A stretch of DNA of 64,000 nt from Diplonema papillatum (lineage: Eukaryota; Euglenozoa; Diplonemea; Diplonemida; Diplonemidae): NCBI GenBank assembly GCA_030068145.1, contig JAPJBO010000767.1, positions 1-64,000 on the forward strand. The letters run 5' to 3'. How positions within the stretch are numbered: the stretch's first letter is position 1; every line of letters begins with the position of its first letter. This document shows positions 19,569-30,699 of this stretch, in pieces. The position numbers and the translations under genes are program-made. Under the pieces are notes generated by a model. It did not search any database. It saw only the letters and a list, made by a program, of their open reading frames with translations, and was not told where the DNA came from.

Positions 19569-19790
19569 CATCGTGGGGGGGGCGGCTTTTTGTGGGGGGG
19601 TTTTTTTTTTTTAAGGTTGAGAATGAACCTGGTAGGGGTTGGTTGTTTATGATATGCGGGCAAAATGCAAAACACCAATGAGCAGGGTATAAAAAAAAAG
19701 GTTCAAATATGAATTAAATGCGCTTCTGCGTGCCGGTTCCCCGGCGGCACAGTGAGGCATCAATCAACGGATGATGTTGAGACGCAAGGA
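19568..19790. repeat. Shared junction segment, copy 4 (start of unit 3)
   Basis: Same segment as at 5765, 8162 and 13863. Confidence 0.75.
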
Positions 19791-20144
19791 CCCCTGCAAG
19801 GACAACAGTATATGCAAGAACCACCGCAAGTACCTGACTTTGGTAAACGAAAAAAATATTTGCGTGGATCCAGAGGTCTCAACTCTTTTCTAGCGCAACG
19901 GTTCGGGAACTTAAAAAAGCCCCAGAAGGACGAAAAATTTAACGGCAGAAGATTGAACGAACGAATAAAAAACGAACGAACGAATAAAAAATCAAATAAA
20001 AAACGAACGAACGAATAAAAAATCAAATAAAAAAACAAATAAAAATTGAAAATCACGAAAACTAAAAAATAAGAATTTTATTTATCCTGATTATTCGCCC
20101 GGATCGGGAATTTTCCACTTTTTATTTTAACCCAACTCCGACCA

Positions 20145-20164
20145 ACCGGACATATATGTCCGGT
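20145..20164. repeat. Perfect 20-bp palindrome, copy 3
   Basis: Identical to those at 8746 and 14440. Confidence 0.7.
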
Positions 20165-20401
20165 TTAATCTGGATTTTTCTGTAGGGGTGCTCAGGAGGC
20201 GCCAAAAAATTCCCAAAAATATGGAATTCACCCATTTCGAGCAAATCTTTTCATTGCCGCCCTCGAATGTCAAAAATTCGTCAGCAATGACGATTGAAAC
20301 CAAGTGGCGAGATTGGGGAAACCCCCGGAAAACCGGCTTTTTCAATGCCTTGTCATCAACAGTCGAAACAATCCAGGAACTTGGGCAGTGAAAAGTACAA
20401 A

Positions 20402-21682
20402 ATGTCTGGAAGGAAGCGGGCGGCCACGGATATGGAGAGTGTGGGGTCGACAGAAGAAGAGGACAACGAGGAAGCAGAAGAGGTGGAAGAGGAAGAGGAC
20501 GAGGAAGAAGAAGAGGATGAAGAAGAGGAAGAGGATGACGATGACGACAACAACAGGTCGGGAAGGACAGTGCGCGAACAAGTGCATCATCTCGACGCCA
20601 CCGCGCTTGGGCGGGTGACAGTGGTCGACTCTTGCGGGAACTGGGACAGGCAACGGTCGCGACGTGAGTTCGGCGGTATCCGGGGTGTGACACTGCAGCT
20701 GCGTGACGAGCAGAGCGGGGTGGAGTGCGGGTACATCGCACTCATGCGAGCGATGGAGGGAAGTTTTGCGATGCCATCGGCATTGAACATTCTCAGCTTC
20801 GCCCGCGAACATTTCGACGTGCGTTGCAGGAGTGTGGCACGCTTACCGGAGCTGGACACTTATCAGGTATCGAGCTTCTGCCTCCAACACGGTATCGGAT
20901 TCCAGCCCAATCCGGAGACAGTGTACACAGCGCTGTACAACTGGGCCGTGCTGAGAGGAACCGGCTCAGTCGAGCGAGGCGAAGACCGACCCCACCCGGC
21001 CAACGTCGTGTTCCTGGCCAACCCGCGGGTTCAGAGCGGTGATCTCGGCCACTTTATGAACATTTTTTTTGGCGAGCCACCAAAAGAACAGGCGCCGAAG
21101 TCCTCCGCAAAGCCTGCACCGAAGCGCCCCGGCCGGCCACCAAAAGAACAGGCGCCGAAGCCCTCCGCAAAGCCTGCACCGAAGCGCCCCGGCCGACCAC
21201 GAAAAGGACCGGCACAGAAGCCCCCCGCAAACCCAGCACCGCGAGGCCGCCCACCGAATACTGAGAGCGCTGCGGTCAAGGCAGCAGGTGCAGCGATCAA
21301 GTCCTTGTCGTGGAGCAGCAAAGTCGAGCCCAACCTCGAATTCCCTTTCAACGCCAAGAAGACCGGACCGAATCCGTCCTACGACCTTGATGAGGATTCC
21401 TCCCCCACTGACACCTTCAGATGCATGTTCACCGACCTGGTGGTCACCCAGATCATTGGGCACATGAGTGTGTATGCTGCAGGGAAAGAGGGTATCTCGT
21501 ACGAAGCACCCGATATTGCGGAATTTCTTCGCTGGTGTGCTGTCACATACGCGATGGGACTGGTAATGTGCTCAACACCGCACTGGTCCTACCAGCGCCG
21601 TGTTTCTGTCCTTTCCCACATGGTTGATGTAGGGTTAAGTGGTACCCCCGAAATCCCTGTATTGCGTAGTTCCTGCGTGTAA
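20402..21682 (+). pseudogene. piggyBac-type transposase, copy 3, truncated
   Basis: Identical to copies 1 and 2 up to CAVTYAMG, apart from an Ile to Thr change (codon near 21413). Homology ends at about 21558, before any catalytic Asp, and the frame reads about 40 unrelated residues to a stop. The product would keep the acidic stretch, the Cys/His domain and the AT-hooks but no nuclease, so if expressed it could only act as a DNA-binding competitor. The break marks the right end of the tandem array. Confidence 0.85.
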
Positions 21683-23081
21683 GTCGATCTTTGAGTGCGT
21701 GAGCCCCTCCGAAGAAAGGTCCATCACACTATTGCGTAGTTCGTGCGGGGTTTGTGAAACGGCGAGGGCTACATTTTCAAGTGTACTGGACTTTCTTTTG
21801 CCGCAGGTGGCAAGTTATATAAGCCCTGTCGGGACCGTTTAGACACTCAGTCCGACACCAGCTGCATGTGGAGTATCAAACTGTAGCCCTACCCCGTATT
21901 GCGTAGTTCCGGCGTAGTTTGTGCGAAGTTCTTGCGTACTTCGTTACTTCAGCTTTTGGGGGTACCATTAAAGGTCAAAAGTTGGTCAGAGGAGGCCACC
22001 ACTCTCTTCCTGTTTACCCTCTCCTCTTCATGTTTGATGCCAGCATCAAGTCTTCTTGGGGGACTTAAGACTCATGGATTTACAAAGATCTTTGCATTTT
22101 TCCACATGTTGTTCAAAATTAACTACTTCTTTTTTACATCTTTGTGTAAAAAAGAAAAATAAAGATCTTGAAATTTTGCAAAAAAAATTGTGACTGTGCG
22201 TTGTCCTTGTGAGTGGGGTGTGTGGTCCTTTTTGAGGTGAAATGCGCCTGTCGTTGTCTCTCCCTTAAGGCAGCCCAAGGAAACCAGCTGTGAGATAAAA
22301 CTCGGCACCAGTCTCGTCGGATTGCACCAGAAAAGAACTTCACGGGTTACAAAACACCCGCCCAACACAGGGCACGCGCCCAAGAACGTGCACGGCCACC
22401 GTTGCATCCGGAATCCTTTTTCGCTTCTGGTAGACTTTAACCTAAGCCAGTTTCGCATGTAGGTAAGGCAACAGACTGAACAAGCCGACAACGCTTCTCA
22501 GCTTGGGTTGGTTCAACACACACGCTGCTCTCTCCACCTTACTCGCGTTTCCGCTTCATTTTGAAACGGGCAAGTTTGTCTGCTACCTCCGACTCCACTT
22601 CTTTGTGACTAAAGCACGTGTCAGAGCATCCTGCAGACACTGCTTCTTACCCCTTCGCATATACATGCGATGGGTTTTGTCCTACAAGAGCTTTGCGGCC
22701 TCCGGCATCAAGAGGTTACGGTCCTCAAGATTCATCGGGCCTTCACGAGCCTCAGGCTCGCGATCGGACTCCGGGTCCGCGACGAAATCTGTTGCTGCCA
22801 CGGAGCCAGCGGATTTCGAATCAGTGAGTCGGAATCAGTGGAATCGGACATTGTTTACTTGGTCCGAGACGAGAGATATGCTGCTCTGTAGAGCCAACCC
22901 CACTTTTTAGGGGGTCGGGGGCGAAGCCCGGGGGCACTTTTTTAGCCTACCGTCGAACGCGTTTTTCTAGTAGTCAATCCTCCCGCTCCGGGATTTTCTC
23001 GATCCGTGACTCGGGCACTGGGTATTTACCGCACACCACAACTTCGCAACTTACTTTCGCCCGAACTTGTCACGGTGAGCG
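21558..23081. other. No gene recognised; TATTGCGTAGTTC repeats
   Basis: The motif TATTGCGTAGTTC occurs three times between 21660 and 21910. A TATA-like run lies at about 21815. A minus-strand frame at 22123-22491 (122 residues) shows no recognisable motif. Confidence 0.4.
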
Positions 23082-23133
23082 TTTGTTGCAATAGAGTGAT
23101 TGTCAGGCCTTCGACTACCCTGAGCAACGCACT
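23082..23133. repeat. 52-bp dispersed direct repeat, copy 1
   Basis: TTTGTTGCA ... GATTGTCAGGCCTTCGACTA ... CGCACT recurs at 26265-26316 with only a few differences. Confidence 0.8.
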
Positions 23134-23817
23134 GTGCACACAGTCGGTGTCTACGTAACAGCAGATGGGTCGCGCTGCGGGCGCGGCTCATGGGTGAACG
23201 TCGTTGTGGCCGCAGAAGGGGGTCGTGCCGTGTCGGCGGGTGTCCGCCGCTTCTTCTCACCGCGTTTGCGGAGCCCTCGCCGACCTTTATTGGCCGTGTG
23301 AGCAACCATTAAAGCACAGAAACTGCACTACTACCTTGACGTTTTTTCACAAAATTTCAAGATCTTTTTTTTTCAAGATGTGAAAAAAAATGGGCAAATC
23401 CAACAACTTCTGAAGGAGTTCGTCAATCCATGTTAAGATAATGAGAGAAAAGGGGAAAGGGCGGAGGGTCAAAAGGTCATTTTTTCGTCGCAAAAAAATG
23501 GTCCCATTTTGACCCACAGACTTAGAGGTATCTGAAGGCGAAAGCCACATGGAAGTCGCCTCGGAACCGTGGAGTTTGAGTCTGTTATATGAATCGGGCC
23601 CTTTGGGGGTTGCATTCGTTGTTGGTGTTAGGGTGGACGCCGTTTGGTACATCTAGCAGCCTGTGTGTGTGCTTCACGATTCATAAGCCACAAAGACTTC
23701 TTCCCCTTTTATGTTCTTCTTTACACCACCGTGTTTGGGTCTTTTTTCACTCAGGACTTTATTCCCTGTTGTGTTTGTGAGTCTTGTCGTGTAGGGGTAA
23801 ACCCGCACCCCACGTCC
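23134..23817. other. No gene recognised
   Basis: AT-rich runs around 23340-23400 and short frames without motifs. Confidence 0.4.
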
Positions 23818-23935
23818 GTTCAACACGTGTTCGGTAGCTACAGACTTGGGATGCCTTCGGTTCTTCGTCTGGCAGCTTCGTCGAGCATTTCCTTCCAAAC
23901 TGGCGCTTGTGTTCAAAAAGTTAGTATGGCGCTTC
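23818..23935. repeat. Relic resembling the A repeat of tyrosine-recombinase retroelements, copy 1
   Basis: CACGTGTTCGGTAGCTACAG ... GCATTTCCTTCCAAACTGGC matches 27920-28010 and is more loosely similar to the A repeat at 40361 and 47967 (GGGCTACAGCAC ... CAAGCATTTCCTACAAAGC). Confidence 0.5.
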
Positions 23936-24239
23936 TTTTGTTTGTGCGCACTAGCGGAACTCACCTGCTTTGGTAAGTTGCATGTAGTACGCTGCCAACT
24001 ACTAATTTTTAGTACCAACAATGCATTGCTAACACAAAAAAGGATTGCCGCCCGACGCAGGTCCGCACGTCCACATGAAGGATACCCGGGCAGACGGACC
24101 GCACCGTCGTGCATTTTTGTTTTAAGGATCCGTGTTGCGCAAGTAGAGTCCTCTATAACCAAAGTAATTTGTTGCCGGTTCGCACACTGTCACCCGGCTC
24201 CGGCATTGAAACTTCGGGGGGGTGCATGTCTCCAGACTG

Positions 24240-24420
24240 GGGGTGATTTGGCCTTGTTTTCGCATTCTGCAGCCATTATTTCAGCCTAAACGAGCGTCTG
24301 ACCAGTTTTTCCGCCGTTTCGGAGCATTTTATGAGCACCTGAGTGGTAGGTTTCGAGTTTTGGATTTCTGGTGACGCCCCCCCTGGGTTTTCTGATGTTT
24401 TCCTTAAGGAATTGCCTAGC
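24240..24420. repeat. Solo 186-bp repeat, inverted relative to the tandem units
   Basis: Matches the unit repeat from GGGGGTGATTTGGCCTTG to TTCCTTAAGGAATTGCC. It abuts the 3' end of the unrecognised-family gene. Confidence 0.75.
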
Positions 24421-25089
24421 CCGGCGGCGGGCTGAGCTGAGCCGACGGCACCGTTGTCGATATCTCTACCGTGAACCTCCCTGCGTCGGGGTATATCCGT
24501 TTCTTTTCGCCAGTCTGCAGACTATGCGAAAAGACAGGCGTTCCGTCCGGTAGCTGCACTTTAAATGCGTCGAAGAACGGACGCGCGTTGTTGCAGAAGG
24601 TCGCTGCCCCGGGGCCACTGATGTCAACGCCGTCCCCGGTGGGCACGCAAGTCGGACACAGGGTAAAACTTCACCACGCGCAGTCGGACACAGGTTAAAA
24701 CTTGTGTCCGACTTGCTCAACTCATCGCACAGCTTGTGCGCTACGAACTTCACTTCGATAGGCGTGAGCCGTCTTCTCTTCTGCTTGCAGGTAAGGCTGA
24801 CGTGCAATGTCGTGTCGCCTCTTCGTTGCCTAGCAGTTGCCCACTTGACCTGTTTTTGGAACTTCAGTCCATACCGTTGTTTCAAGAGGGCCGAAGCCCC
24901 TTCCGGCTCTTTGTCTTCGAGGTACCGAACGAACACGTTCGATTTATCCCTCTCTCCGAATAAATGCCGACGGCTAACTGTCCCCCCAAACTGCGCCAAA
25001 TCGTCGCATACTGGGCCGATCGGCCGGTACCTCTGCAAACCCGCATATTTGAATTCTACGGCGGGGGCGGGAGTGCTGGCGGCGCTCAT
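24416..25089 (-). pseudogene. Unrecognised gene family, copy 1 (frame-broken)
   Basis: The ATG at 25089 (MSAASTPAPAVEFKYAGLQR) aligns with the ATG of the 53708-54430 ORF. Shared blocks in order: RYRPIGPV, FGGTVSRRHLFGER, SNVFVRY, LLKQRYGLKFQKQVKW, GDTTLHVSL, CNNARPFFDAFKVQLPDGT and FSHSLQTG. The frame carrying the last blocks lies at 24416-24646, in a different phase from the first part, because of a 32-base duplication at 24647-24703. The homology includes part of the 5' flank (TTCATTCTCTTT and a GCTGCAAGG-like block), so both copies probably spread as one unit. I do not recognise the family. The mixed alpha/beta look and CNNARPF block suggest a compact globular protein. Not functional as it stands. 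Confidence 0.65.
24647..24703. repeat. Frame-breaking 32-bp tandem duplication
   Basis: The sequence GCAGTCGGACACAGG(G/T)TAAAACTT occurs twice with a 32-base period (ends at 24671 and 24703). Since 32 is not a multiple of three, it separates the two halves of the gene. Confidence 0.75.
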
Positions 25090-25149
25090 TCTCTTTAAGT
25101 AGACCCCCTTTTTTCTTTTTTTTTCTCTGGAAGCTGCAAGGGGGGTTTC

Positions 25150-25320
25150 GTAATGCACACGTGGTAGGCGGTAGGGGCTTTTCACTTTTCCAAAATCTGG
25201 GATTTGGGGTAGGCGCATGGTAGGCGCAATAGTAGGCGCTTGGTAGGCGCTTTTCCCGATGTAATTTGTTAGCGCAGTAGGCACTTGGTCAAAAAGGGCC
25301 TACCCCAATGCTGGGATTTG
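25150..25320. repeat. Cluster of GTAGGCGC motifs
   Basis: GTAGGCG or GTAGGCGC followed by ATGG, TTGG or TTTT occurs about six times. No gene. Confidence 0.55.
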
Positions 25321-25569
25321 GCCTTGCACGTCCTTCTCCCTTTGTCCGCGACTTCTCTCTTCATTTTACTTTTGTCTCCGAAGGTGCCTGTTTACCAAGA
25401 ACTGTGTTCGCAATATGAGCCCTGTTGAATCAAGGCGATCCTCCTCTTGTTCGAAATAAGGAGGTCCCTTTGAAACCCCGCTGCCGACGAAGGTGACACA
25501 TGGCGTCATGCCCAACACAGTGACTGCGAACTCCTAGCAGTTTCCGCTGCACGGTAGGCCTTTCGGACG

Positions 25570-25735
25570 AGCTTTTGCCGAAGTAGCCGACTGCTCGAAC
25601 TCGGCCGTGCACTCTGCCGTAAACAGCTTTGTCGAAGTAGCCGGCTGTTCGAACTCGACCTTGCACTCTCCCGTAAACAGCTTTTGTCGAAGTAGCCGAC
25701 TGTTCGAACTCGGCCTTGCACTGCTGTAAGCTTTT
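25570..25735. repeat. 54-bp tandem repeat, three units
   Basis: GAAGTAGCCG(A/G)CTG(C/T)TCGAAC begins at about 25580, 25634 and 25689. Confidence 0.75.
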
Positions 25736-26264
25736 TCGGAAAGGCTTCGAGTCTCAGCAGACTCGGCCTGCTTCGCTGGTGTTGCGCACTGAAGCAGTGA
25801 CGGGGATCAGAAGCGTAGCACCGCGGCATATCGCGTATTCAGGGTGCATTCTGAACATTGTGTGAAGCGGTAACTCACGTGCTCCGCGGCGTCATGGAAC
25901 AGGCACCGGACCTGGTCCATGGACTTTTGCTGCTGGAGAGAGTCCGCCAGCTTGTCCGCGACAGGTTTCAGCACGCCGTGCGCCTTGAGTGCTGTGGTCC
26001 AGGGTCTTTCCAAGGTTTGTTGTTGATTCCGGCAACTACGTCAGCAAACTCAGTTTTCGCGTCAGTCTTCGTCATGACCTTCTCATTTTCGCAGATGTCT
26101 GCAAGTTCTTCAGCAAGGTCCGCCTTCGTTTGAAGCTTTTCTTGGACGACAATGTACCGTCCAGCGCGAATCGGAGCTTTGAGCATATATGTCCCAGCAG
26201 TTAGGAGGTCTTCGAGACGATCCCCTTCGTTTTGGAAGGGGGGGTCAAATACACTAGGTGCAAA
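25736..26264. other. No gene recognised
   Basis: Short overlapping frames on both strands without motifs. Confidence 0.35.
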
Positions 26265-26316
26265 TTTGTTGCATTAGTGTGATTGTCAGGCCTTCGACTA
26301 CCCTGAGCAACGCACT
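26265..26316. repeat. 52-bp dispersed direct repeat, copy 2
   Basis: Second copy of the repeat at 23082-23133. Confidence 0.8.
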
Positions 26317-27899
26317 ATACAATAGGTATAATATTGTATTGGCTGGGGGAGGATAGAGAAGACCGGGGTTTCAAAAAGTTTGGATGCTGAAAGCCTGGGT
26401 ACAGGCACTTGGGGGTCAACATTGGAGGAAAAACAAACAACAACAACAACAACAACAAAAGCATCACGGGACGGAAAGAGCTATCCCTGGCACGTATCGG
26501 CACCTTTTCTACACATTGGACGGCTGGAAACGGTGTTTCAGGTCGTCTCCGAGCCTCGAGGCTGCCGCGGCGCATTTTGCCGCCGCTGGACCTCCAAACT
26601 TCTCCAGCTGCTTGCTTCCTCTGTGCAGTGAACTCTCCTTTGCTCCTCCGCCACAGCTCGTTTCGTCTTTTCGGATGCAGGCTTTCAAAGCTGTTCGTGA
26701 ACTCGGGTTTGCTTGTGCTTGTAGCGTTTTTTTCATATAGTCGCATTCAACGATTCTGGATTTTTGGGATTCAGGGGCGCCGGCTCTAATCACTGACCAG
26801 TGCTTGATATGCAGCAACAATCTGTGACGATAGACTGCACATAGTAGTATGCGTCGTCTGCCGAAGTAGCCGGAGACAACAGGCACAGGGGGCAGGTCTT
26901 GCTACACGTTTCCCTTCTTCATGGTGACCCGTGTCGTTGACAGGCCCCCACGGGGCCTTATACACAACACGTCTCCAACACGAGGATCCAGCCCTGCTTA
27001 GGTGTGCATTCAGCCATCACAGGGCCCCAGATCTCGCTACTTGACCTGACACAGCTACCACCCTGGCGGCCGCAGCAGCAACCTTCACAATGAAGGCGCG
27101 CGCAGCTGGAGTGCATGCAGGAGATTCCGTACAACAGCTGCATCAGACGCAGCTTGTTCGGATAGCTCGCAAGGGGAGGTGCCGCTGCTCACCTGTCCTC
27201 CTCACAACGGACTGCTGCCCTACTTAGCCCGGGTCTCTGGGTCGTGTCCCCCTCCTTCTCTTGGTCGCCTGGTCTTGCGTCTTGCTGGTCCGTCCGGGCT
27301 GGTCGCTTCGCGCTTCCCCTTCGTCTTGCATCACCTCGTCTCCACTCCCTGCCGCACGGGCTTCTTCGGTTTGTGACACCTGCGACGCGGGCCGCTTTAC
27401 TGCTCGTCTGCGCGTCGACTGCTCCGTACTCGTTGCCTTATCCGCAATTGCCGCTTCTCGTACCGACAGCGCCTGCCTTTCCTGTGCGACAGCGGTGCGA
27501 CGGGGACCCTGTGACATTACTACTGGCAATGCCCGGGTCCAGGTGGAACGAGCTGCGATCCCGATTTTGCATTGCAGAGTGTAGTTTCCACAGGATCAGA
27601 CTTGTGGACCATTGCCAGGGCTTACGCTCCGTTTTAGGTCTCAGAGAAATTAAATAGTGTGGTTCAACATGTGGACGCTTAAGGTTCGAGGGAAAACCCC
27701 CCTTTCCCCCTAAGCGCGGTCAGAAAATACTAGACGTAGCTTCGACTCCGAATGGAAGGGAGGCAATATAGAGGTAAGGGGCAAATACAATACAAACACA
27801 ATCTGATTTGTTCTTCGCTTACACCACCGAATGTTGTTTTCTCACTCTTGTGCCACACTGTTGTGGTTGTGTGGTTTGTCGTATGGGGGGGTAGACCTG
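26317..27899. other. No gene recognised; CAA microsatellite
   Basis: A (CAA)n tract lies near 26433-26459. A minus-strand frame at 27224-27529 is Gln/Arg/Ala rich with a basic tail, resembling LINE or gag tails in composition only. Confidence 0.35.
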
Positions 27900-28020
27900 C
27901 ATGACCTCACGTCCGTTTAACACGTGGTTCGGTAGTTACAGCACTTGGATCCCTTCTGTTCTTTGTCGGGCAGCATCGTCGACCATTTCCTTTCAAGCTG
28001 GCGCATATGCAAAAAAAAGC
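27900..28020. repeat. Relic resembling the A repeat, copy 2
   Basis: CCTCACGTCCGTTTAACACG ... TTTCCTTTCAAGCTGGCGC, similar to 23818-23935. No retroelement genes adjoin it. Confidence 0.5.
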
Positions 28021-28360
28021 GCCATTAGCGCTATTGCTGGACTTGACAACACTTGGCTGTGCGGCCTTGGCGACTTGTCAGACCGACCGCGTGGCCGGCC
28101 TAGACTCCCCTGCATGTGGACCTACCTGTGGGTCCACACATGTGGAGAAAATAAATAAAGCAAAATCCACATGCGGTACCTGTGGATCCGTCATTGCTGA
28201 CGCACCCGGAACGCTTCGTAGCGCCGCGATTCTACCAAAACAACCTCCTTTAGCCAAGACAAAGAAGGGTCACAATACCTGGGCTGCCAAATCCGAAAGC
28301 CACACTGGCTCAGATCCTGTTGGACCTCTTCAGGTCAAGCAGGTGCTTATACAAAGTTTT

Positions 28361-28722
28361 ATTTCCGCACTAGATGTTCAAACCATGTAATCCAGTCAAA
28401 GAAGGAACACCAGAAACATTGCTAAACCAAGAAGAGAGACATAACAATTTTGTCGAGTAGGTGCTGGGGAGACACGCTTGTGTCGGTCCTGTGATGTGCC
28501 CCTTCCCTTTGCGGTCTTGCAGCACAGCGGGCTGCGGGTACGGTCTGCAGCACTGCGGGCTGCTTTCTCAGCTCAGCGGGCTGAGGTTTTACAGCACAGC
28601 GGGCTGTCTTCCCGGCACAGCGGGCCGAGGATTCCGTTTGCCATTACCAGCATCAGCGGGCTGGTGTGCCTGTACGCTTCTTGTGCTGACGCAGGAAGTT
28701 CTCGCAACGCGACCGGGCGGGA
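28361..28722 (-). repeat. B2 split repeat of retroelement 1
   Basis: Matches B1: CGCACTAGATGTTCAAACC, CTTTGCGGTCTTGCAGCACAG, ACGCAGGAAGTTCTCGCAAC. It also holds repeated AGCACAGCGGGCTG units. Confidence 0.8.
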
Positions 28723-28731
28723 AGGGTGGGA

Positions 28732-28837
28732 CTTTTAGCGGAAAATAGAAGAGAGCAAAACCCTTTTTGTTTGGATAATAAAACCCACACACAAAAATAA
28801 CTCTAAAAAGCTCGCTGGCTCGGGTTTTGCTTTTTCA
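28732..28837 (-). repeat. A2 split repeat of retroelement 1
   Basis: TTTTAGCGGAAAATAGAAGA ... CTCGCTGGCTCGGGTTTTGC matches A1 at 32551-32636, with a short insert. Confidence 0.8.
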
Positions 28838-29160
28838 TTTCGCACTAGATGTTCAAACCGTGTAATCCAGTCACAGAAGGGACACCAGAAGCATCCCTAA
28901 ACCAAGAAGGAACCAAGAAGGGAGACATAACTGCTGGGGAGGCACACTTGTGCCGGTCCTGTGATGTGCACGGGGCCACCCCCCTTCCCTTTGCGGTCTT
29001 GCAGCACAGCGAGCTGCGGGCTCGGTCTGCAGCACTGCAGCACTGCGGGCTGCCTTCTCAGCTCAGCGGGCTGAGGTTTTCGTTTGCCATTACCAGCATC
29101 AGGGGCTGGTGCGCCTGTACGCTTCCTGTGCTGACGCAGGAAGTTCTCGCAACGCGACCG
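28838..29160 (-). repeat. B1 split repeat of retroelement 1
   Basis: Same landmarks as B2, ending at CTCGCAACGCGACCGG. Confidence 0.8.
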
Positions 29161-29699
29161 GGGTTTGCGGAGCACTGAGCCTGCCCCCCCTTTCTCTTTT
29201 CCCTGCCACTGGCCACCGCAGGCCTGCCACGTTTGCATTCGCCGCTTTACATCGGACGTATCCAGATCCGCTACCTTGCTCAATGTCCCCACCAAGTGGG
29301 TCCGCACAATCCTCCCGGGGCACAGACCCGCGTGCACTTTTGCCAAGATGCGACTATCGAGAGGATGCGGGGAGGATAGCTTCCGCTGCCGAGACTCTGC
29401 ATTGCGTTGCCATGAAACACCTCCAAGGCGACGCCAGGCGAGCTAGCTTGTCAGCAATTGCCGTCGCGATCAGCGAGGATCCCACTGTGCTGCTGTCCAG
29501 CTGTACTCATTGAGCTGCCTTGCCAACCGAGAATAGCCGGATACCCTGCCATCGATGTCCGCATGACGGTATGCGCCTCTATCTCAAGCACCCGATGTGG
29601 TGCGCGGCAGTTCGGCAAGTCCTCTCGCCCAGAACCTGGTTTCTCCACTCGGTTCCACAGTTTTCTTCTTCAGGCATAACGCCGTCGAAAACGCCCCGG

Positions 29700-30582
29700 T
29701 CGGAGATGGGCTTACATTTTTCCTCCCGTAAAGTAATCCTCGCTTCTGCCAAGATTTTCAGGAACCGCTCTCTATAGCCGCGTAACTCCGCTTCCCTGCC
29801 GCTGCAATCGCCACGTCGTCGTAAATGGCGAGGGAGTTTCTTGCCAGCTGGGCTGCCCAAAGAAGGCCACGCGTCGTTAACTGCGCGAGCGACGGCGCTT
29901 TCGAAATGCCCGGTACCGCCACCACAAACCGATACGGCCCGTGGGGCGTCCGAAACCCCAGCAGGTTCGACACTTTTTCCGAGACTGGCAGCTGGAATAG
30001 TATCCCAGAAAGTTCACCGTGCAGAAAACTCCCAAGCCACCACAAAAGCCTTCGAGATCGCCCAGGCTAGGTGTGATCGGCGGGAGCGTGCACCGTCGCT
30101 TCGTCGAACTTGCGCCCATCGACCAAGAGTCGCGCTTTCCCATTCTTTTTCGGGATCTTAAATACCCCTAAGGTAATTTCCGGGCACGTTTTGCACTTTT
30201 TTATCACGCCACCCGCCTCTAGCTCCCGAAGCTCCTGCCGGTCCAACGCATACGACGTCATGGAAGACGCACCCTTGGCGTCCGACATCATCGGCTCCTC
30301 AGAATACGCTCGCAGAGCGGATCGCTCCCAGCCCGACAGCCCCCGCTCAACGACGCTGTAGTCCACCCGCGCCGTCGGCATGTCGTCAAGGGGTGCCGTA
30401 CACCGTTTGTGGACTGAGCGTGCCCCGCCTTGGGCATACGCCGCCGAGGCCAGCCTTCCCATCACTTGCTCGTGCTCTTCCATTGCCATCGTGGCAGCTC
30501 GTTTCGTCAGCATAGCCCGCGGCGGCGCCGCTCGGTGGTACTGCATCTCGGCATCTTCCCCCAGATCGCCCTGCGCACCCAC
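29700..30582 (-). pseudogene. Reverse transcriptase of retroelement 1, frameshifted
   Basis: Frame 1 (30067-30582) holds the fingers region: ELEAGGVIKKCKTCPEITLG and VFKIPKKNGKARLLVDGRKF. After at least one phase change another frame (to about 29758) gives FRTPHGPYRFVVAVPGISKA and the catalytic YDDVAIAA (motif C). Motif A appears weakened: an acidic residue is present in GELSGILFQ, but the usual Asp is not clear. The RT copies element RNA into DNA. Several frame changes and an unclear motif A mark this copy as inactive. Confidence 0.65.
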
Positions 30583-30699
30583 TTCAGGAGCTGTGCCAGC
30601 TCGCTATCTTCTCCGGCGTCTAAGGCATGGTCCCACGCTACCAACGGATGGTCTACCATCCTGGTCCTTATCTCGACCGCGTATGCTGGGCAGTTCGTC

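Larger units (their letters stand above)
8162..21557. repeat. Tandem array of a 5.7-kb unit (two full copies, one truncated)
   Basis: Units begin at about 8162, 13863 and 19568. Matching landmarks are spaced 5694 and 5705 bases apart; the 11-base difference is one indel in the transposase gene. Over the rest I noted only a G/A difference (12236 vs 17943) and a T/C difference in copy 3 (about 21413). The third copy stops inside the transposase at about 21558. Each full unit holds the junction segment, a short frame, an AT-rich leader, the transposase, repeats, an AlkB-like fragment and a LINE fragment. Confidence 0.9.
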
